A DNA stretch of 64,000 nucleotides. Source: Cepaea hortensis. Taxonomy: Eukaryota; Mollusca; Gastropoda; Stylommatophora; Helicidae. The notes under the pieces were generated by a model, which worked only from the letters and a program-made list of their open reading frames with translations, was not told the origin of the DNA and did no database searches. Positions 23,127 to 33,845 of this stretch are shown piece by piece. Made by a program: the position numbers and the translations under genes. The DNA lies in NCBI GenBank assembly GCA_963921405.1, contig OY992881.1:6797578-6861577 (forward strand), read 5' to 3'. How positions within the stretch are numbered: position 1 is the stretch's first letter; each line of letters starts with the position of its first letter.

Positions 23127-23183
23127 TCTCCATCACATCCATTAATGATACTCCTCCATATCGCACCATCTTAGACCACCCAT
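23127..23183 (+). repeat. Dispersed short repeat, copy 3 of 3
   Basis: Shares the last 57 bp of the 22111 segment, up to ACCACCCA. It begins the roughly 420-bp stretch that ends in the (CTAA)n run at 23520, so the repeat may belong to a retroposon body. Confidence 0.75.
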
Positions 23184-23519
23184 CAGAAATGCGTGGCTGC
23201 TGGGCTTCTGGTTGACTGCCACTGCCATTGACGATGAACTGTATTTCGTGGACTGTGTGGGTGAACATCTAGGAAACATCCAGATGGGAAAATGACTGCC
23301 GATTCCACCAGGAATGAACTGGGTGCTTTGTGGGGGACTATTGTGTTGACATTCTGGTGGCGGCATTATGCACAGTGTATCTGTGCGGGCTTTTATTTGT
23401 CGAGACTCCTGTCTTTTCCACTTTTCACATTGGGCAGTGGGGAGCGTTTTGTGTGATATTTACTGGCACAGGAATGGAGCATAATGGGGACGACCCGTTG
23501 CTGTGAAGTTGGAACTGCG
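23184..23519 (+). other. Possible retroposon body, unrecognised
   Basis: The sequence leads without a break from repeat copy 3 into the (ACTA)n run, as a 3' untranslated region would. No protein family recognised on either strand. Confidence 0.3.
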
Positions 23520-23548
23520 ACTAACTAACTAACTAACTAACTAACTAA
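23520..23548 (+). repeat. (CTAA)n tail
   Basis: Seven repeats of CTAA after GGAACTGCGA. The same tail unit follows the LINE at 62721-62746, on the minus strand. Probably the 3' tail of a retroposon. Confidence 0.7.
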
Positions 23549-23719
23549 CATATGGATCTTTCCCGGTGCTACGGATTTAGTGCACATAACTGGTGATCTC
23601 CTCGTGTGACCTATGGTGAGAGACTGGAGCACTTGTGGCAGTATCTGTATGCAATGAAAGTGATTCGTTACAGACCAAACCGCCGATTGTCGCACGTCCG
23701 CTGTCCTTCTAGTTAAGCT

Positions 23720-25375
23720 AACCTGATGAAACCCATATTACAGACATTCTACTGACCTGATCTAACCCATATTACAGACATTCTACTGGCCTGATCTAAC
23801 CCATATTACAGACGTTCTACTGACCTGATCTAACCCATTACAAACATTCTACTGACCTGACCAATTCCATATTGCATACATCTTACTGACCTAATCAATC
23901 CCATATTACAGACATTCTACTGACCTGACCAATTCCATATTACAGAAATTCTACTGACCTGATGAAATCCATATTACAGACATTCTACTGACCTGACCAA
24001 TTCCTATTACAGACATTCTACTGACCTGATGAAACCCATATTACAGACATTCTACTGACCTGACCAATTCCATATTACAGACATTCTACTGACCTGATGA
24101 AACCCATATTACAGACATTCTACTGACCTGATGAACCCATATTACAGACATTCTACTGACCTGATCTAACCCATATTACAGACATTCTACTGACCTGATC
24201 TAACCCATATTACATACATCTTATTGACCTGATCTAATCCATATTACAGACATTCTACTGACCTAATCAATCCCATATTACAGACATTCTACTGACCTGA
24301 TCTACCCCATATTACAGACATTCTACTGACCTGACCAATTCCATATTACAGAAATTCTACTGACCTGATGAAATCCATATTACAGACATTCTACTGACCT
24401 GACCAATTCCTATTACAGACATTCTACTGACCTGATGAAACCCATATTACAGACATTCTACTGACCTGACCAATTCCATATTACAGACATTCTACTGACC
24501 TGATGAAACCCATATTACAGACATTCTACTGACCTGATGAACCCATATTACAGACATTCTACTGACCTGATCTAACCCATATTACAGACATTCTACTGAC
24601 CTGATCTAACCCATATTACAGACATTCTACTGACCTGATGAACCCATATTACAGACATTCTACTGACCTTATGAAACCCATATTACAGACATTCTACTGA
24701 CCTAATCAATCCCATATTACAGACATTCTACTGACCTGATCTAACCCATATTACAGACATTCTACTGACCTGATCTAACCCATATTACAGACATTCTACT
24801 GACCTGATCTAACCCATATTACAGACATTCTACTGACCTGATCTAACCAATATTACAGACAATCAACTGACCTGATCTAACCCACATTACAGACATTCTA
24901 CTGACCTGATAAATCCCATATTACACACACCTTACTGACCTATCAATCCCATATTACATACATCTTACTGACCTGATCAATCCCATATTACAGATAATGA
25001 CCCAATCAAGCCCATTTTACAGATACTGACCTGATCATTCCCATATTACATACATCTTACTGACCTGATCAATCCCAGATTACATGCATCGTACTGACCT
25101 CATCGATCCCATATTACATACATCTTACTGACCTGATCAATCCCATTTTACATACACCTTATTGGCCTGATCAATCCCATATTACATACATCTTACTGAC
25201 CTGATCAATCCCATATTACAGATACTGACCTAATCAAGCCCATTTTACAGCTACTGACCTGATCAATCCCATATTACATACGTCTTACTCATCTGATCAA
25301 TCCCATATTACAGATACATCCTGATCAATCCCATATTACATACATCTTACTGACCTGATCAAACGCAGATTGCGG
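23720..25375. repeat. 34-bp minisatellite, about 49 units
   Basis: Units of CTGACCTGATCTAACCCATA, then TTACAGACATTCTA, repeat at 34 bp. The variable block (GATCTAACCC, GATGAAACCC, GACCAATTCC, AATCAATCCC) has a non-random order. A run of about twelve units beginning at 23927 is repeated from 24333, giving a roughly 406-bp higher-order duplication. After about 24900 units decay and shorten. Confidence 0.95.
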
Positions 25376-25779
25376 ATATCCTGTCAACATCCCCCCTCCC
25401 ATTTGCAACCAATATTCCCCCGGTGCCGCGGTGTACTCTCACCCGTAACGACCTTGTGATTCCGAAGTGCGCACTCCGATCACCGGAAACGAAATAACCC
25501 AGTGGCTTAATGAGAGCGAATCAGTCCAATGAGGTTATAAAGATAGGGTCGCTGCATTTCCATCAAGCAAAATTTGTTGAGTTTCAGAATTTATATTAGT
25601 GTGGTAATCCTTCACTTTCTTCGGGATTGTTGTAAAGGTAACAGTTTATATGATGGTAGCAATTATTATGATGGTAGCAGTTGTAGTAGTGTTTGTAGTG
25701 GTAATAGAATTTATGGTAATTGTGGTTGCAACAGATGCCGAGCTAGTTATAACTGTTAGTAGTGTTAGAAGTAATTGTT
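25376..25779. other. No gene recognised
   Basis: Mostly AT- and GT-rich. A 61-codon Ser/Asn/Cys-rich frame at 25574-25759 reflects GTA/GTT triplets and is not a supported gene. Confidence 0.4.
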
Positions 25780-25781
25780 TT

Positions 25782-25852
<71 letters not shown>
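25780..25852. repeat. (AGT)n microsatellite
   Basis: Nearly pure AGT run that passes directly into the LINE fragment at 25853. Confidence 0.95.
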
Positions 25853-25853
<1 letters not shown>

Positions 25854-26639
25854 TAGAAAATACTGATGGCAAAATCATAATAGAAAAAGATCAGATTTTA
25901 CATGCGTGGTCAGATTATGTGAAAGACTTTTTGATGATATAAGAGAAGAACAGTATGATATTAGAAATAATAATTAAGTAATTAAGAACCATCAATTTTG
26001 AAGATGGGAGTTCAGAATGCTCTTTACCATATGAAAATTGGCAAGAACCCGGGTACAGATAACATCACAACAGAAATGATCAATGCCTTAGAGGAATATG
26101 GAATAGACAAGGTCACCAGACTGCTGAACACAATATATAATACTGGAGATATACCTCCTGAATTATGTAATTCTGTATTTATTGCAATCCCTAAGAAATC
26201 AGGAGCCTTGGAGTGTGATCAACATCGAACAATTAGTATAATGAGTCACATCACGAAGATTTTGCTGAGAATCATCATGCAAAGAGTTAGTAAGAAAATA
26301 CAATCCGAAATAGCAAAAGATCAATGTGGGTTTGTTGAAGGAAAGAGTACAGTAAATGCTGTGTATATACTGAGAACAGTAACTGAACGTTCTATAGAAG
26401 TAAACAAAGACCTATATCTTTGCTTTATTGACTACACGAGGGCTTTCGATAAAGTAAGACATGTCAACATGGTAGAGATGCTTGCAGATCTACATATTAC
26501 TGAGAAAGACCTTAGACTTGCAAGAAACATATATAGGAAACAACAAGTTGTCATAAAGATTGGCAATGAAGCAGGCCAATATCAGCCTATTAAGAGAGGT
26601 GTGAGACAGGGATGTGTAATGTCTCCAGATCTCCACTAG
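25853..26639 (+). pseudogene. LINE reverse transcriptase fragment (RTE-like)
   Basis: Frames here match the N-terminal half of a non-LTR reverse transcriptase. An upstream linker (Trp-Ser-Asp-Tyr-Val-Lys) is split from the rest by stops at 25940-25980. The open frame at 25998-26639 then shows Lys-Asn-Pro-Gly-Thr-Asp-Asn (a GPDG-like block), Ile-Pro-Lys-Lys-Ser-Gly, the first catalytic Asp block Cys-Phe-Ile-Asp-Tyr-Thr-Arg-Ala-Phe-Asp, and Arg-Gly-Val-Arg-Gln-Gly-Cys-Val-Met-Ser-Pro. It ends before the YADD block, where a GTA/GTT repeat begins. It resembles the LINE at 52.3/56.7 kb. The clade (RTE-like) is an inference from overall motif style. Confidence 0.8.
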
Positions 26640-27117
26640 TTGTAGTGGTAATATTATTTGTATTTATTGTGACAGCAGTAGAGGCTGTAGTAGTAGTTGT
26701 CGTCGTTGTAGTAATTGTAGTAGTAGTGGTGGTGGTGGTGGTGGTGGTGGTGGTAGTAGTAGAAGTTGTTGTCGTTGTTGTTGTAGGGTATATTATACAT
26801 GATAGACCTTTTAGTAGTAGTGATAGTATTGGTGGTAGCTGTAGCTGCAGTATTGGTGGTAGTTGTAGCCGCAGTAATGGTGGTAGTTGTAGCTGCAGTA
26901 ATGGTTGTAGTTGTAGCTGCAGTAATGGTGGAATTAGCAACTATTATGTTCGTAGAATCAATTCTGGTAGTAACTGTACTTGTTGTAATGGCTATTACTG
27001 CTGCTGTTGTTGTTTCTGTTGTAACGACTTGCGTGGTGGATGTGTTGGCATCATCATCATCATCATCATCATCATCGTCATCATCATGATCATGATCATG
27101 ATCATGATCATCATCAT
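26640..27117. repeat. Complex GTA/GTT/GTC trinucleotide region and (ATC)n
   Basis: Imperfect trinucleotide repeats with a short roughly 33-bp periodic part at 26820-26930 (GGTAGTTGTAGCTGCAGTAA), then ATCATC and GATCAT runs at 27048-27117. The 157-170 codon frames, rich in Val, Ser or Thr, are artefacts. Confidence 0.9.
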
Positions 27118-27541
27118 CGCGTAACACGTCCTCTGTAGGACGTCGCTCTCACCCCAGCCACCGACAATGTTCTCAACCCTTTGCCCAGGTCGCACTCATG
27201 CTCACACCCACCGTGTCCGCCATGCCCCGTGTCGAACTCCGTGCTGGTCGCAACCATGACCTTTCTCCCAGAAACCAGGCCTTCCATGTATATTCCCATC
27301 ACACCACTATCAAGTTTAATTTGTCCAGACTATTTTAGTTTCCTAGACACGCACTGTGTATAGACCAGTCGTCTTCAGTGTTAAAATCTTGAAGAATGGT
27401 AGTAGTATTTTTAGTAATGATATTAATAGCCACAGCGGTTGTGCTAAGATTTCATTCCACTTCCGGCTGGCGTAAGCCGACAAACTTGCAATCATGTCGC
27501 CATATCACGTGACCATAAATACCACAATTTACAACATTCAG
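27118..27541. other. Receptor 5' flank, possible 5' exon
   Basis: Unique sequence before the receptor. A CACGTGACCATAAATA segment at about 27505-27522 could be a promoter element, and CAG followed by GTAAAG at 27542 is a good splice donor. Neither is proven. Confidence 0.25.
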
Positions 27542-27648
27542 GTAAAGGCAATCCTAGCGGTGACAACATACACGCTTGCGAGCCTGTTTTATTATTGTCC
27601 TTACCTTCATATGCATGTATTTATTTGTTTCCTTTTTTGTCATTTCAG
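27542..27648 (+). other. Candidate 107-bp intron in the receptor 5' UTR
   Basis: It starts GTAAAGG after CAG and ends with a strong pyrimidine tract and CAG (TTTCCTTTTTTGTCATTTCAG region, AG at 27647-27648). The acceptor is convincing. The donor at 27542 is the nearest good match, but a distant donor, for example at 18771, cannot be excluded. Confidence 0.4.
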
Positions 27649-27844
27649 AAGTAAAGCGGAAAGACCCACCAACATCTCGCCGGATCCACGTGACCTGTTG
27701 ACGTCAAATCCAAAAATAGAATGTTCAGCGGCGTGTCCTCTGTTAATTCGTGCAAGCCTGATTGTCTGTTTTATGTAAAATTAACAATTAGGAATCAATT
27801 TGGTTTATAATTTGTTGTATCATCTGGAAGTATCTACAAACAAA

Positions 27845-30361
27845 ATGGCAGATACAGACGATAATAGAATACCAGTGGCGGAACGCGGGCTGGCCGTGGA
27901 GACTAACTCGGACAATTTCGACCTGTTGGGTGAACAGGAAGATTTTAACCAGTTAGTGAGGTCCGAGGAGGACAGCCTTGTCACCAGCTCGATGCTGTCC
28001 TCACTGATATCGCCAGTGGCGTCGACAAATGGAGCTTCAGGGAAGGAGCCAAGTCGGACGATACCTTTGTCGGGGTTTATGAACAGCGATGATTTAAGTG
28101 CAGGCTTTTCACTAACAGATCTACCCGAGTCGATTACTGTACCCACTGTAGGTGCCGTGACGTTTGCTGGAGGTGTTAGTAATATAACGGACAGTATGGA
28201 ATCACTCAGGAACTCAACTTCATCTTTCTTACAATCAACTAACGAAACGATAACACAGTCATCATCGTCCTGGGCACCCGAGGAAATTGGCGTTGTTACC
28301 ATTGTGACTATAATGGTGCCTTTTATTTTGTTGAGTAATGTGTTTGTAATTATTAGCGTGGTTCGGTTCCGAAGGCTGCACACACCAACGAACTATTTCA
28401 TCACCTCTTTAGCGGCTGTGGATATCATTGTAGCCCTCGCTACTCCTTTCGGAATTATGCTGGAGTTGTTAGACATTGGTGGGTTGGTGGAGGTGGAGGA
28501 TGCAGTGGCCTGTCTTATTCCAAATCGCGTTTTGATGATGGCCTGCGGTGTGTCCGTCTTGACATTGGCTACAATAGCTTACGATCGCCACACTGCTCTA
28601 GTGTCGCCTTTGGAATACATCAACATTATGACGGCCAGAAAGGTGGCTATCATGGTATCTATAACCTGGATATATTCGGCCATAATTGTGTGGCTGCCGT
28701 TAATGGTGGGTTGGTACGACCTTCCATCGCCCTCTACGCCATGTTCTTCTAATCTCATACAGGGAAAAGCGCCAATTCTGTTTTTGAGCGCCATTTTCGT
28801 ACCATCGTGCATAGCCATTTTAGTGTGTTACTTTCGTATTTTCATGGTTGCTAGGCACCACGCCAAGGCCATCGCGGCTGTGGAATTCGCCGTACATCGC
28901 CACCTGCAGGTGAAATTCATCATCAAGGACACGAAATACGCCAAAACCTTAGCCATGGTTATAGGCGTGTTTCTGATCCTATGGTTGCCGTATCTAACTT
29001 TCGTCTTCATCAGGGCTGTGAGTTCTTCAACATTCAACAAATGGATTCAGACATACCTGCTTCTACTAACAGTGTTCAACAGTGGTATTAACCCTTGGTT
29101 GTATGCCTTTAAAAATAACGAACTGCGAGCGGCGTTCAAGAGATTGTTCAGAGAAATCTGCAGGAGTAAACTGTGCAGATCTATGGACAGACGAGCAAGT
29201 CTCATTTCCGCCATTAGCGGAACTCCACGTCTGAGTAGAACCGACAGCAGAGTAGCTTCCCTTGTGCCGGAACTGACTATTTACACAATCAATGAAAAGT
29301 TAAAGAGATCGCTAGAATTTCTGGATGAACAAATCAATGAAAATAAACATAGTCTATACGATAACAGTCAACGAAGACAAACAGTTACAGCCGTAGGGCC
29401 GTCTCCGTCTTTATTTTTGTGTCCAAAGAGTTCTCTTAGATCGGCGGCAAGCTGTTCTAATCTAGACAGTGTCAAGACTGGGAGATCAGACAACGAGAGA
29501 TCTAGACGATTTTCTGTGGATATGATACTGTCCGATGACACTGCTCCACACAATGACACGGATTCTTACGGCGTCACCAGCTTGTATTTACAACTGTGTC
29601 CCCAAGATGGGGATACCCATGTTACTGAAACAAGTGACTATTCTTGTCAGGATGCCACAGCCACCCACACATTGCCATCATCATCATCCACGCCAGTTAG
29701 ATTAGCACCCCTGACCTCATCCATGTCATTACCATGTTCGCCTATTTATTTACAGCCACCTCCTTCTATCCCCAGCTCGAGACGCTCATCAACATCATCT
29801 CATACATTCACTTCCTGTTACGTGCACCCTTCGCCAGAAAAAACACATCTACCAACACTGGACCCCACAACTCTATCAACCGATTGCATCCACACACAAG
29901 AACCACAGCAGCAACAGCACACTCATCTACCACACCAACAACAACACACGCATGTGCTACCACAGCAGCAACAACAACCACACCAGTATCTCAAACATTC
30001 CCAGTCACTCGCCTACGTCCAAGAAGCCATCGTCCCTGGCACTTCCTGGACAAACATCTACTGCCCAGATAACCTCACCGACGCCATATTCCAACCTTTC
30101 GTCCAGTTACCAAACTCGCCCGTCCAGTCATCACCTGACCCAACAACTCACCAGAAAGATTCACACATCCTAACACACACCCATTCATGCCCCATATTTG
30201 ATCCAATCACAAACTACACTCACTACTACCCACAAATCCTCGAGCACAGAACCGTCCAATCACTTCACGGGAAGTCAAATCTCCATAGCAACCGCCTCGA
30301 TTTCGTTAGTCTAGTCAACAGAGAAGTGGAGAGCTCGTGTAACGGCCGGTACTTAGTGTAA
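27845..30361 (+). CDS. Class A G-protein-coupled receptor, adenosine-receptor-like, long tail
   Basis: Single-exon coding region of 838 residues. An in-frame stop lies at 27782 and the first ATG, in strong context (CAAAATGG), is at 27845. The N-terminus of about 147 residues has N-glycosylation sites at Asn113, 123 and 133. Seven membrane segments lie at about 148-172, 183-206, 222-247, 266-287, 309-332, 367-389 and 402-421. Visible landmarks: Asn165 (TM1), Asp193 in TM2 (LAAVD), the Cys223-Cys300 pair, Asp-Arg-His at 247-249 in place of DRY, Trp275, Pro320, Leu-Trp-Leu-Pro at 379-382 in place of CWxP, and Asn-Pro-Trp-Leu-Tyr at 416-420. TM4 with its Gly-Trp end and helix 8 resemble adenosine and related amine-type receptors. 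The ligand is unknown. The tail of about 415 residues is Ser/Thr-rich with Gln/His runs near 690-740, far longer than usual. It acts at the plasma membrane through G proteins. Confidence 0.9.
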   Translation: MADTDDNRIPVAERGLAVETNSDNFDLLGEQEDFNQLVRSEEDSLVTSSMLSSLISPVASTNGASGKEPSRTIPLSGFMNSDDLSAGFSLTDLPESITVPTVGAVTFAGGVSNITDSMESLRNSTSSFLQSTNETITQSSSSWAPEEIGVVTIVTIMVPFILLSNVFVIISVVRFRRLHTPTNYFITSLAAVDIIVALATPFGIMLELLDIGGLVEVEDAVACLIPNRVLMMACGVSVLTLATIAYDRHTALVSPLEYINIMTARKVAIMVSITWIYSAIIVWLPLMVGWYDLPSPSTPCSSNLIQGKAPILFLSAIFVPSCIAILVCYFRIFMVARHHAKAIAAVEFAVHRHLQVKFIIKDTKYAKTLAMVIGVFLILWLPYLTFVFIRAVSSSTFNKWIQTYLLLLTVFNSGINPWLYAFKNNELRAAFKRLFREICRSKLCRSMDRRASLISAISGTPRLSRTDSRVASLVPELTIYTINEKLKRSLEFLDEQINENKHSLYDNSQRRQTVTAVGPSPSLFLCPKSSLRSAASCSNLDSVKTGRSDNERSRRFSVDMILSDDTAPHNDTDSYGVTSLYLQLCPQDGDTHVTETSDYSCQDATATHTLPSSSSTPVRLAPLTSSMSLPCSPIYLQPPPSIPSSRRSSTSSHTFTSCYVHPSPEKTHLPTLDPTTLSTDCIHTQEPQQQQHTHLPHQQQHTHVLPQQQQQPHQYLKHSQSLAYVQEAIVPGTSWTNIYCPDNLTDAIFQPFVQLPNSPVQSSPDPTTHQKDSHILTHTHSCPIFDPITNYTHYYPQILEHRTVQSLHGKSNLHSNRLDFVSLVNREVESSCNGRYLV

Positions 30362-30616
30362 ATACTTGCTACAAATATTTTTTCACAGCATTGTACCGGT
30401 GATGGCTTTAACTCATTTGTTTGATGCATTTTTGAGTCACAGTAGAATGTTTTACAGTTGAATGCGTCATATCGTGTTCAACCTTGTTTAGACTGCAACT
30501 GTGATATTTGGTGTATGTTGTCATGACAGAAGTTGGAGGAGAAGAGTGTTGTATGGCTGTCTACAAGAGCACTCCATTGTGAATCGTCACGTGAATGGCG
30601 TCTTGTATTTTCCTGT

Positions 30617-30795
30617 AGTTGTGATACAATCTGTCATTTTTTGGGTGGTAGTATTTGACTGGAGTTGTGATATAATTGTCACGTTTTTTTGGGGTAGTAT
30701 TTGCGTGAAGTTGTGATATAATTGTCAAGTTTGTTTTGTAATATTTGTCTGGAGTTGTGATACAATGTTCTTTGTAGTATTTGCGAAATAGCTTC
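30617..30795 (+). repeat. 46-bp repeat x4 in receptor 3' flank
   Basis: AGTTGTGATA recurs at 30617, 30663, 30709 and 30753, with TATTTG and TTTTTTGG blocks between. It lies about 250 bp after the stop, so probably within the 3' UTR. I saw no AATAAA within the first 450 bases after the stop. Confidence 0.75.
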
Positions 30796-31062
30796 GACTT
30801 ATTCGTTTAGCAAAATAATGTTAGCTTTGTTTATATTATTGATAGGGCTCATGTCGTCAGAAGCTGCAGCACGAGCCAAGATGAAGTCTTAAGTTTTACA
30901 GAATGATTTGCTTGCTGCTGTCACTCAGATGCCAGTGAACTCGTAGAGTGGAAAGTTGAGGTGGCGCAGGTTCACTTGTGAGTATGCTTGGCTGAAGTGT
31001 TTGGTTCGCTTCTGCCGAGAGGTCGGAGTCGAAGCAACTCTAGGTTATTCAGAAAACAAAGA
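30796..31062. other. No gene recognised
   Basis: Possible remainder of the receptor 3' UTR. Nothing else visible. Confidence 0.4.
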
Positions 31063-31250
31063 CCCAATCAATCAATCAATCAATCATGTGCCATGCCGGA
31101 AAGCGTGGGCGGTCATGACTCGCCATTTCACTCGATCACCAGTGTCGTGGATCAGCTCAGTGTTCCTGTCTCGTCCATGCCATGTGGCCAAGCCATCCAG
31201 GTATTTTCCTCTCGGTCTTCCTCTTGGTCTGTATATAATAGACACATATA
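31063..31250 (-). pseudogene. LINE ORF2 extreme C-terminus with (TTGA)n tail
   Basis: The minus-strand frame reads Arg-Gly-Arg-Pro-Arg-Gly-Lys-Tyr-Leu-Asp-Gly-Leu, then Trp-His-Gly-Arg-Asp, and ends with a TGA inside a (TTGA)n run at 31063-31085. The same block is present at 33497-33640 (Gly-Arg-Gln-Arg-Ser-Lys-Tyr-Leu-Asp-Gly-Leu). Only about 55 codons survive. It is a heavily 5'-truncated LINE copy. Confidence 0.65.
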
Positions 31251-32344
31251 GATAGTTTGTATTGACAGTGTCTTTCCTCCACCAGATTACCAGTGCATTT
31301 ATGAGGAATGGACACATACAAGAACGTTTATCCTCATGAGAAGTAGAGGTATAGCCAAGCCTATATTTTATGACCGATCGGCACTGGGGGGGGGGGGGAG
31401 GGGTTGAGGTCAGGATCAGGTTGTTGTCTGTGGGTACGATCACGTGACTGGGCTATGGAGCAAGTTCGGCCTCCAGGCCCTGTAAGGAGCTGACACGGCT
31501 TGGGATACTTCACCGCACACCCAGGAAAGAGAGGAAAAGAGCGAGAGATGGTGAACGAGGGGTGGAAGACAGAGAACAAGAGACATAGAGGGAGAGAGGA
31601 GAGAGAGAGAGGGAGGGAGAGAGAAAGAGAGAAAGAGAGAGAGAGGTATCAACTATTGTGATATCTCTTAATCACATGCGGGAGATTTGAAAGCAGACAG
31701 CCTTGCTGTGATTTCAATGGTATGAAGCGTCGGTCATTCAGAATATACTGTACTTAAAATTTGCCTAGTAAATCGCGCACAGCTGAAAAATGCTGGGGTT
31801 AATTGCGACGTCTTGTGAAGGATACTCAAGTAACTTTGTGTTATTGTGATATGAATGTGTTGAATTATGGCAGTAATCTTCCCTGGTTGGCAAGTTGTGA
31901 TCCACGGACAGAAACGTGTCTTCAAACAAACCAAAACCATGACCCAGTATGTGTGAAATCCTTATAATTTCAGTTATGTAAGCTGTATCTAATGTGAGAT
32001 TACCTGTCAATTTTTACCTGCTCCCCACCTGAACAACACTCTTTGTTCACCCAAGCGCGCCGGCCCTTGACACTCGAAAACATGGAGGTATGCTGTGATT
32101 GTGTCAATAACATTCAGCCATTGTTCGGTACATGTCTTTGTAAGTTACTGATTTACTCTTGTTTTGGCCCCTGCAAACTATTTGAGGCGTACAGACTATA
32201 CGGCACATCTCCACATGCTTACAGACCAATGGACACCCTCTCTGTGATGTGGTCAGTTTCTCGACGGCCGTCTTTACTGCCCAATTCCTCGTACCCATTT
32301 CAGGTTGGGTCACCCTGTTAGGCTAGGCTAATTAAAACAAAATT
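31251..32344. other. No gene recognised; G run and GA-rich stretch
   Basis: Contains a G run at 31386-31400 and a GA-rich low-complexity block at 31575-31645. Frames of 60-119 codons overlap on both strands without motifs. Confidence 0.45.
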
Positions 32345-32416
32345 TCTCACCTGTGGATTCGAACCTAGGAACACCCTATGGGCAGGTGAGCGTACTAGCT
32401 ACTTCACCATCTACTT
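32345..32416 (-). mobile_element. tRNA-like sequence, SINE head or tRNA pseudogene
   Basis: On the minus strand a perfect B box (GGTTCGAATCC) sits about 45 bp after an A-box-like TGGTGAAGTAGCTAGTACG. An anticodon-like arm (CACCT and GGGTG around a 7-base loop) can be drawn, but the T stem mismatches and loop position 33 is C, not T. That argues against a working tRNA gene. Confidence 0.5.
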
Positions 32417-32742
32417 ATACATATCCCACTTGTGCTTTCTCTGTCCTAAGTTAAACATGTTTTTTATTTTTATTTCTTCTGTGATTCTTTGATTTGGTTT
32501 CCGATTGCTCTGTTTATGATTGTTCATTTTTTACAGTACTGTGTGTGTACAAAGTGTCTTCTGTGCTTCTTTCCTACTGTTTTTTAATTGTCTATTTTAT
32601 TTAAAGTGATATGTATGTCCCAGACAACAGATGTCTCTCCGGTGTATGTATACATGTCCCGCCCTGATGACGAGTTTTGTTATTATATTTTGTACAGTTT
32701 GATATTTATGACGCTCTTTCATTCATTAATCCATTGGTTCAC
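32417..32742. other. No gene recognised
   Basis: T-rich sequence. Nothing assigned. Confidence 0.45.
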
Positions 32743-32835
32743 TCATTCGTTAATTAATTAATTGGTTCACTCATTCATTCATTCATTCATTCATTCATTC
32801 ATTCATTCATTCGTTCGTTCGTTCGTTCATTCATT
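32743..32835. repeat. (ATTC)n with embedded (GTTC)n
   Basis: Tetranucleotide run changing from ATTC to GTTC and back. The same two units form the tails of the retroposon copies at 11977 and 60030, so this may be a tail remnant. Confidence 0.9.
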
Positions 32836-32913
32836 GGTTCATTCATTCATGTGTGATTTCATTGGTTCATTATTGCATTCAATTATTCACTTCTCATAAT
32901 CACACACAAACAC

Positions 32914-32917
<4 letters not shown>

Positions 32918-33007
<90 letters not shown>

Positions 33008-33012
33008 AACAC
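32918..33012. repeat. (GA)n then (CA)n compound microsatellite
   Basis: A GA run of about 40 bases joined directly to a CA run of about 50 bases. Confidence 0.95.
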
Positions 33013-33496
33013 AGACACACTCACTCAGAAACACCGACAAGGTGAACTCCATTCTGTCCTTCATTCTCACAGAGGTCAGGTGGCTGCAAGACCTTGACAG
33101 AGGTCACTTGTGTCTTCCAACATCACATGTAATCATCATACATCAGACATCACGTCGCTCACATCACGGCACCCAGAAGACTCGCGATCTTTTACCACCT
33201 CCCCTTCCCTCCTCTTCATGTATTTTCATGCCCATGTCTTCACTGCCCCACCCATCTATCACATACAGTATTATCTTGACAAGGCAATGCGCAGGGCAAG
33301 ACCGAAGTGCAAGGGTAAATGTCTGCACCTGAGCACTGAAGACAAGATGAGACCTGTCTCACGGCGACAAGTTGACACAATTAATCACGCCAAAGTTTCG
33401 TCTAAATGATATAAACTTAGATCTGATTTACATATTGCGTAACTCTGCGTCCCACTTTCTACAAACCTCCGTGAACAGTATTTTTTAAAAATAAAA
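33013..33496. other. No gene recognised
   Basis: Frames of 99 and 159 codons start in the microsatellite and have no family signature. Confidence 0.45.
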
Positions 33497-33845
33497 TGAT
33501 ACTTCATAATGTTCCAATCCGAAAAGAGTGGACGGTAATGTTTCGCCATCTCACTCGATCTTTGTTCTTGTCTCGACCATACCATGTAGTCAATCCATCC
33601 AGGTATTTACTTCTCTGCCTCCCCCTTGTTCTTTACCCCTCAATCTTGCCAGTTGCCACAAAGTACTCCAATTTATTTCTTCTCATAACATGTCCAAAAC
33701 ATGGTGACTGTCTACGTCTAATGTCTCTAATCAGTTTACGGTTTTCATTTGTCTCTTGTAGGACTTGTTCATTGGTTTTTCTGTCTGTCCATGATATTCT
33801 TTGCATTGTCCTCAGAAACCACATTTCCACTGCCATTAGATGTTT
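33497..33845 (-). pseudogene. LINE ORF2 C-terminal fragment
   Basis: The minus-strand frame shows Ala-Val-Glu-Met-Trp-Phe-Leu-Arg, Arg-Ile-Ser-Trp-Thr-Asp, Phe-Gly-His-Val-Met-Arg-Arg and Gly-Lys-Ile-Glu-Gly. After a stop or shift near 33635 it continues with Gly-Arg-Gln-Arg-Ser-Lys-Tyr-Leu-Asp-Gly-Leu. This order is the standard C-terminal region after the reverse transcriptase in a common animal LINE type (RMxxISWTDxxTNE, then GHxMRR, then GKxxGKR). It shares its end with 31063-31250 and is 5'-truncated. Confidence 0.75.

Noticed and set aside
23520..23548. Telomere-like repeat
   Set aside because: The unit is CTAA, not the TTAGGG unit of most animals, and the run is only about 29 bp. A retroposon tail is the better reading.
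23720..25375. Hammerhead ribozymes in the 34-bp satellite
   Set aside because: Many units contain CTGATGA, but no GAAA block with a pairing stem follows, so the resemblance is limited to one motif.
26612..27124. 170-codon Val/Ser/Cys-rich protein
   Set aside because: Translation of GTA/GTT trinucleotide repeats; opposing frames are equally long.
32345..32416. Functional tRNA gene
   Set aside because: The B box is perfect but the T stem is mismatched and the anticodon loop lacks the invariant T33. A SINE head or pseudogene fits better. The same holds for 60085-60200 and 18884-18940.
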